The translations under genes were made by a program, and so were the position numbers. Of a stretch of DNA of 42,446 nucleotides, positions 40,148 to 42,446 are shown in pieces; position 1 is the stretch's first letter; every line of letters starts with the position of its first letter. Origin of the DNA: Clostridiales bacterium (GTDB lineage: Bacteria > Bacillota > Clostridia > Christensenellales > Borkfalkiaceae); contig SVIM01000015.1 in NCBI GenBank assembly GCA_015069485.1, positions 1 through 42,446 of the forward strand. The letters run 5' to 3'. The notes beneath the pieces were generated by a model that ran no database searches, was not told where the DNA came from, and worked only from the letters and a program-made list of their open reading frames with translations.

Positions 40148-42446
40148 ATGAAAAGAATTTTACCCGAATTTTCTTGCTCGGCGCAACAGTACAACTTAAT
40201 AAAAAGCCTTGCCGCCGATTGCAAATTAACGGAAGAAACGGTTAAAATTTTGTATGGCAGAGGAATAGATAGCAAGGAAAAAATTAATAAGTTTATAAAC
40301 CCTTCAAAATCACGCTTTATCTCGCCTTTTAAAATGCAAGGCATGCAACAGGCGGTTGAGCTTTTAACGGTTGCTAAAAACGAAGGGTGGACTGTTGCCG
40401 TTTACGGCGACTACGACGCTGACGGAATTTGTGCCGCCACAATTATGGCTGGCGGTCTTAAGGATTTTGGTATTAACCCCGTGGTATTCGTCCCTGAACG
40501 AAAAAACGGCTACGGCTTAAGCGTATCGGCAATAGACGAAATTTTTGAAGAATATTTCCCTCAGCTTTTTATAACGGTTGACTGCGGTATATCAAACGCA
40601 AAGGAAGTGGAATATATTAAGGAGCAGGGGGCAGAGGTAATAGTAACCGACCACCACGAGCTTCCCGACGATATTCCCGATTGCATCTGCATCAACCCTA
40701 AATTTGACGACGGTTACCCTTACGATAATCTTTGCGGAGCAGGCGTAGCCTTTAAGGTTGCCTGCGCTTTAAACGGAGAAACGGCGTATAAGTATTTAGA
40801 TTTTGCCGCAATAGCAACGGTTGCCGACTCCGTTCCCCTTTTAGGAGAAAACAGAGATATCGTTTACGAGGGTTTAAAAATAATTAACAATAATCCCCAA
40901 AAATGCTATTCTAATTTTTTGGGTAAAAACGGCGATTTAGTAACGGCGCAAAGCCTCGCTTTTTCCATCGCGCCTAAAATTAACGCCGCAGGTAGAATGG
41001 GCGACGCATATTCGGCGTTAAAGCTATTTTCTTCTACCGACGATAAAGAAATTTACGATTTATCGGTAAAGCTTACCGCGTATAACCAAGAGCGTCAAAA
41101 ATGCTGTGACGAGCTGTATTTAAGCGCAAAGCAAAAGCTTAAGCAAATAGGCGCGTACGGCAGGGTTATTATGCTTTGGGACGAAAACTGGAACAGCGGC
41201 TTCGTCGGCATAGTTGCCGCAAGGCTTACCGAAGAATACGGCAGACCTACGCTACTTTTCGTAAAAAACGGAGATATGCTAAAGGGCTCTGCGCGCAGTA
41301 TAGAAAACGTCAACATTTTTGAAGCGTTAAAGGCTAACGAGCATTTAATTAGCGAATTTGGCGGGCACGCGCAGGCGGCAGGCGTAAATATCACGATAGA
41401 AAACTTTAACGCTTTAGAAGAAGCGTTAAACGAATACTTAAATAAAAACTATACTGTGGAAGCGTTTATACCCACCCTTTACGTAAGCGGAACGCTAAAC
41501 CACCAATATTCGCCCCGTTTTGCAAAAGAATTAGAAATGTTAGAGCCGTACGGCATAGGCAACAGACGCCCCTTGTTTTTAGTGGAAGAGGAAGAGTGTA
41601 CCGTTCGTCCCGTAAAGCCTTTATCGCCCCACGTCAGCATCAAATCAAGCAAAATAGAGCTTATGTATTTTGGCGGAGGCAAATACCTAAAATTAATGGA
41701 AAGCGCCGTCCCCAAAAAGTTTATTTTTGAATATAACGTTTCCCGTTTCCGTGGAAGGGAGTATATTAAGGGCTACGTAAAGGAAATAATATATAATCCG
41801 GACTGTGGCGTATACGCCAAGGACGCAATTTCCTTAAACAACGTTTTAACCTACGCTAATTCACCCGTACCCTGTAAAATAGAATATAAAACGAGTGAAG
41901 AAATAAACCAAATGATGTTTGACGAAGAGGGAGTATACGGCACCGTATTCATTGCTAACGAATACAAAACGCTATCTCGCTATAATAACGCAAACAAATT
42001 CGGTTGCGAAATTTTTACCTTGTCATCAAAAAACCTTGCAAACGTAATTTTAATTTCACCGCAGGCTGACGTTGACCTTTCAGGCTTTAAAAGGGTAATA
42101 TATCTCGACTATCCCCCTCAAATCTCTATCGCAAGTCTTATGGGCAAAAATATTTGCGTTTGTTCTAATATACTCGGCTATCAATCGATAGAAAATCTTA
42201 ACACAAACCGCAACGCGCTACTTTCAATTTTTTCAATTTTGTCTGCAAATGCAGGCGTAATCGAAGGTGGCTCCGTTGAAGAAGTAGCGTCAAATAACAA
42301 CTTTAATCAGCCCGCGCAACAGGTGGCGTTTGCATTAAAGGTGTTTGAACAGCTATCATTAATATCGTTTAACGGCGGTAAGCTCACAGTATATAAGGGG
42401 GTAAAAACCAACCTTACGGCATCACCGCTATATACTGTGAGCTTAC
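40148..42446 (+). CDS. recJ: Single-stranded-DNA exonuclease RecJ, 3' end cut by the contig end
   Basis: An open frame of 766 codons running off the window. DHH-family motifs are in order: GDYDADG (about 87-93), FITVDCGIS, VTDHHELPDD, AAIATVADSVPLLGENR, INAAGRMGDA, then the DHHA1 motif EFGGHAQAAG, an OB region (PYGIGNRRPLF) and a long C-terminal domain. The end, NLTASPLY, resembles RecJ C-termini, so few residues are missing. RecJ degrades single-stranded DNA 5' to 3' in recombination and mismatch repair, in keeping with ruvABC nearby. The ATG lies just after a terminator, and its promoter is not clear. Confidence 0.93.
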   Translation, partial: MKRILPEFSCSAQQYNLIKSLAADCKLTEETVKILYGRGIDSKEKINKFINPSKSRFISPFKMQGMQQAVELLTVAKNEGWTVAVYGDYDADGICAATIMAGGLKDFGINPVVFVPERKNGYGLSVSAIDEIFEEYFPQLFITVDCGISNAKEVEYIKEQGAEVIVTDHHELPDDIPDCICINPKFDDGYPYDNLCGAGVAFKVACALNGETAYKYLDFAAIATVADSVPLLGENRDIVYEGLKIINNNPQKCYSNFLGKNGDLVTAQSLAFSIAPKINAAGRMGDAYSALKLFSSTDDKEIYDLSVKLTAYNQERQKCCDELYLSAKQKLKQIGAYGRVIMLWDENWNSGFVGIVAARLTEEYGRPTLLFVKNGDMLKGSARSIENVNIFEALKANEHLISEFGGHAQAAGVNITIENFNALEEALNEYLNKNYTVEAFIPTLYVSGTLNHQYSPRFAKELEMLEPYGIGNRRPLFLVEEEECTVRPVKPLSPHVSIKSSKIELMYFGGGKYLKLMESAVPKKFIFEYNVSRFRGREYIKGYVKEIIYNPDCGVYAKDAISLNNVLTYANSPVPCKIEYKTSEEINQMMFDEEGVYGTVFIANEYKTLSRYNNANKFGCEIFTLSSKNLANVILISPQADVDLSGFKRVIYLDYPPQISIASLMGKNICVCSNILGYQSIENLNTNRNALLSIFSILSANAGVIEGGSVEEVASNNNFNQPAQQVAFALKVFEQLSLISFNGGKLTVYKGVKTNLTASPLYTVSL
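42378..42446. repeat. Perfect 18-base inverted repeat ending at the contig edge
   Basis: GTAAGCTCACAGTATATA (42378-42395) is the exact reverse complement of TATATACTGTGAGCTTAC (42429-42446), the last 18 bases of the window. It lies inside the recJ frame. A coincidence with the contig end suggests an assembly break or fold-back at a hairpin rather than a biological repeat. Confidence 0.7.

Overview
The window looks like a chromosomal contig from a low-GC, spore-forming member of the Clostridia. The evidence is a complete spoIIAA-spoIIAB-sigF operon, Gram-positive style lipoproteins, a SCIFF peptide with its radical SAM maturase next to secDF, sigma-A type promoters (TTGACA, 17 bases, TATAAT), and housekeeping synteny (dgt-dnaG-rpoD-trmK; ruvCAB-queA-tgt-yajC). 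Exact taxonomy cannot be read from the sequence. The unusual AroB-AroE fusion and very divergent SecD/SecF suggest a poorly sampled lineage.

Layout, left to right. 1-760: a hairpin-array repeat, then a minus-strand tRNA operon (Met, Asp, Phe, Thr, Tyr in transcription order) with a clear promoter and terminator. 877-1368: a small cyclic-phosphate-type receiver protein. 1424-7232: a membrane-anchored MBL-fold protein followed by a shikimate block (aroC, fused aroB-aroE, aroQ, aroK) and an SDR reductase. 7413-13510: dNTP hydrolase, primase, primary sigma factor, trmK, a Nif3-like protein and a zinc-ribbon coiled-coil protein, closed by a strong terminator. 13700-13830: an unassigned short RNA with its own promoter and terminator. 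13914-15024: an iron-sulfur flavoprotein and a DUF1292 protein. 15157-16645: the sigma-F sporulation switch. 16741-24028: maltodextrin use (malQ, then a binding lipoprotein, two permeases and an unusually long ATPase). 24142-26814: an aminotransferase and a convergent argH sharing one terminator. 26834-32095: ruvC, ruvAB, queA, tgt, yajC. 32235-35103: an accessory island of lipoproteins, a BspA-like LRR fragment, repeats and a short cysteine-peptidase-like protein. 35178-40096: TIGR04086 membrane protein, SCIFF peptide, SCIFF maturase, SecD, SecF. 40148-end: recJ, cut by the contig end.

The genes fit known modules: chorismate synthesis, replication/transcription initiation, forespore sigma control, alpha-glucan uptake and breakdown, Holliday-junction processing, queuosine tRNA modification, and Sec export with the associated SCIFF system.

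The least ordinary observations are: (1) a lipoprotein cassette inserted between yajC and the SCIFF/secDF genes, in which two neighbours share promoter, signal peptide and coiled-coil stalk but have unrelated C-terminal domains; (2) SecD and SecF that both seem to lack the conserved intramembrane aspartate; (3) an orphan RNA of about 95 nt; (4) a 22-bp exact repeat with a TTGAA-N5-TTCAA core just upstream of both ruvA and the receiver gene; (5) two related hairpin arrays; (6) a Shine-Dalgarno hairpin ahead of the SCIFF locus.
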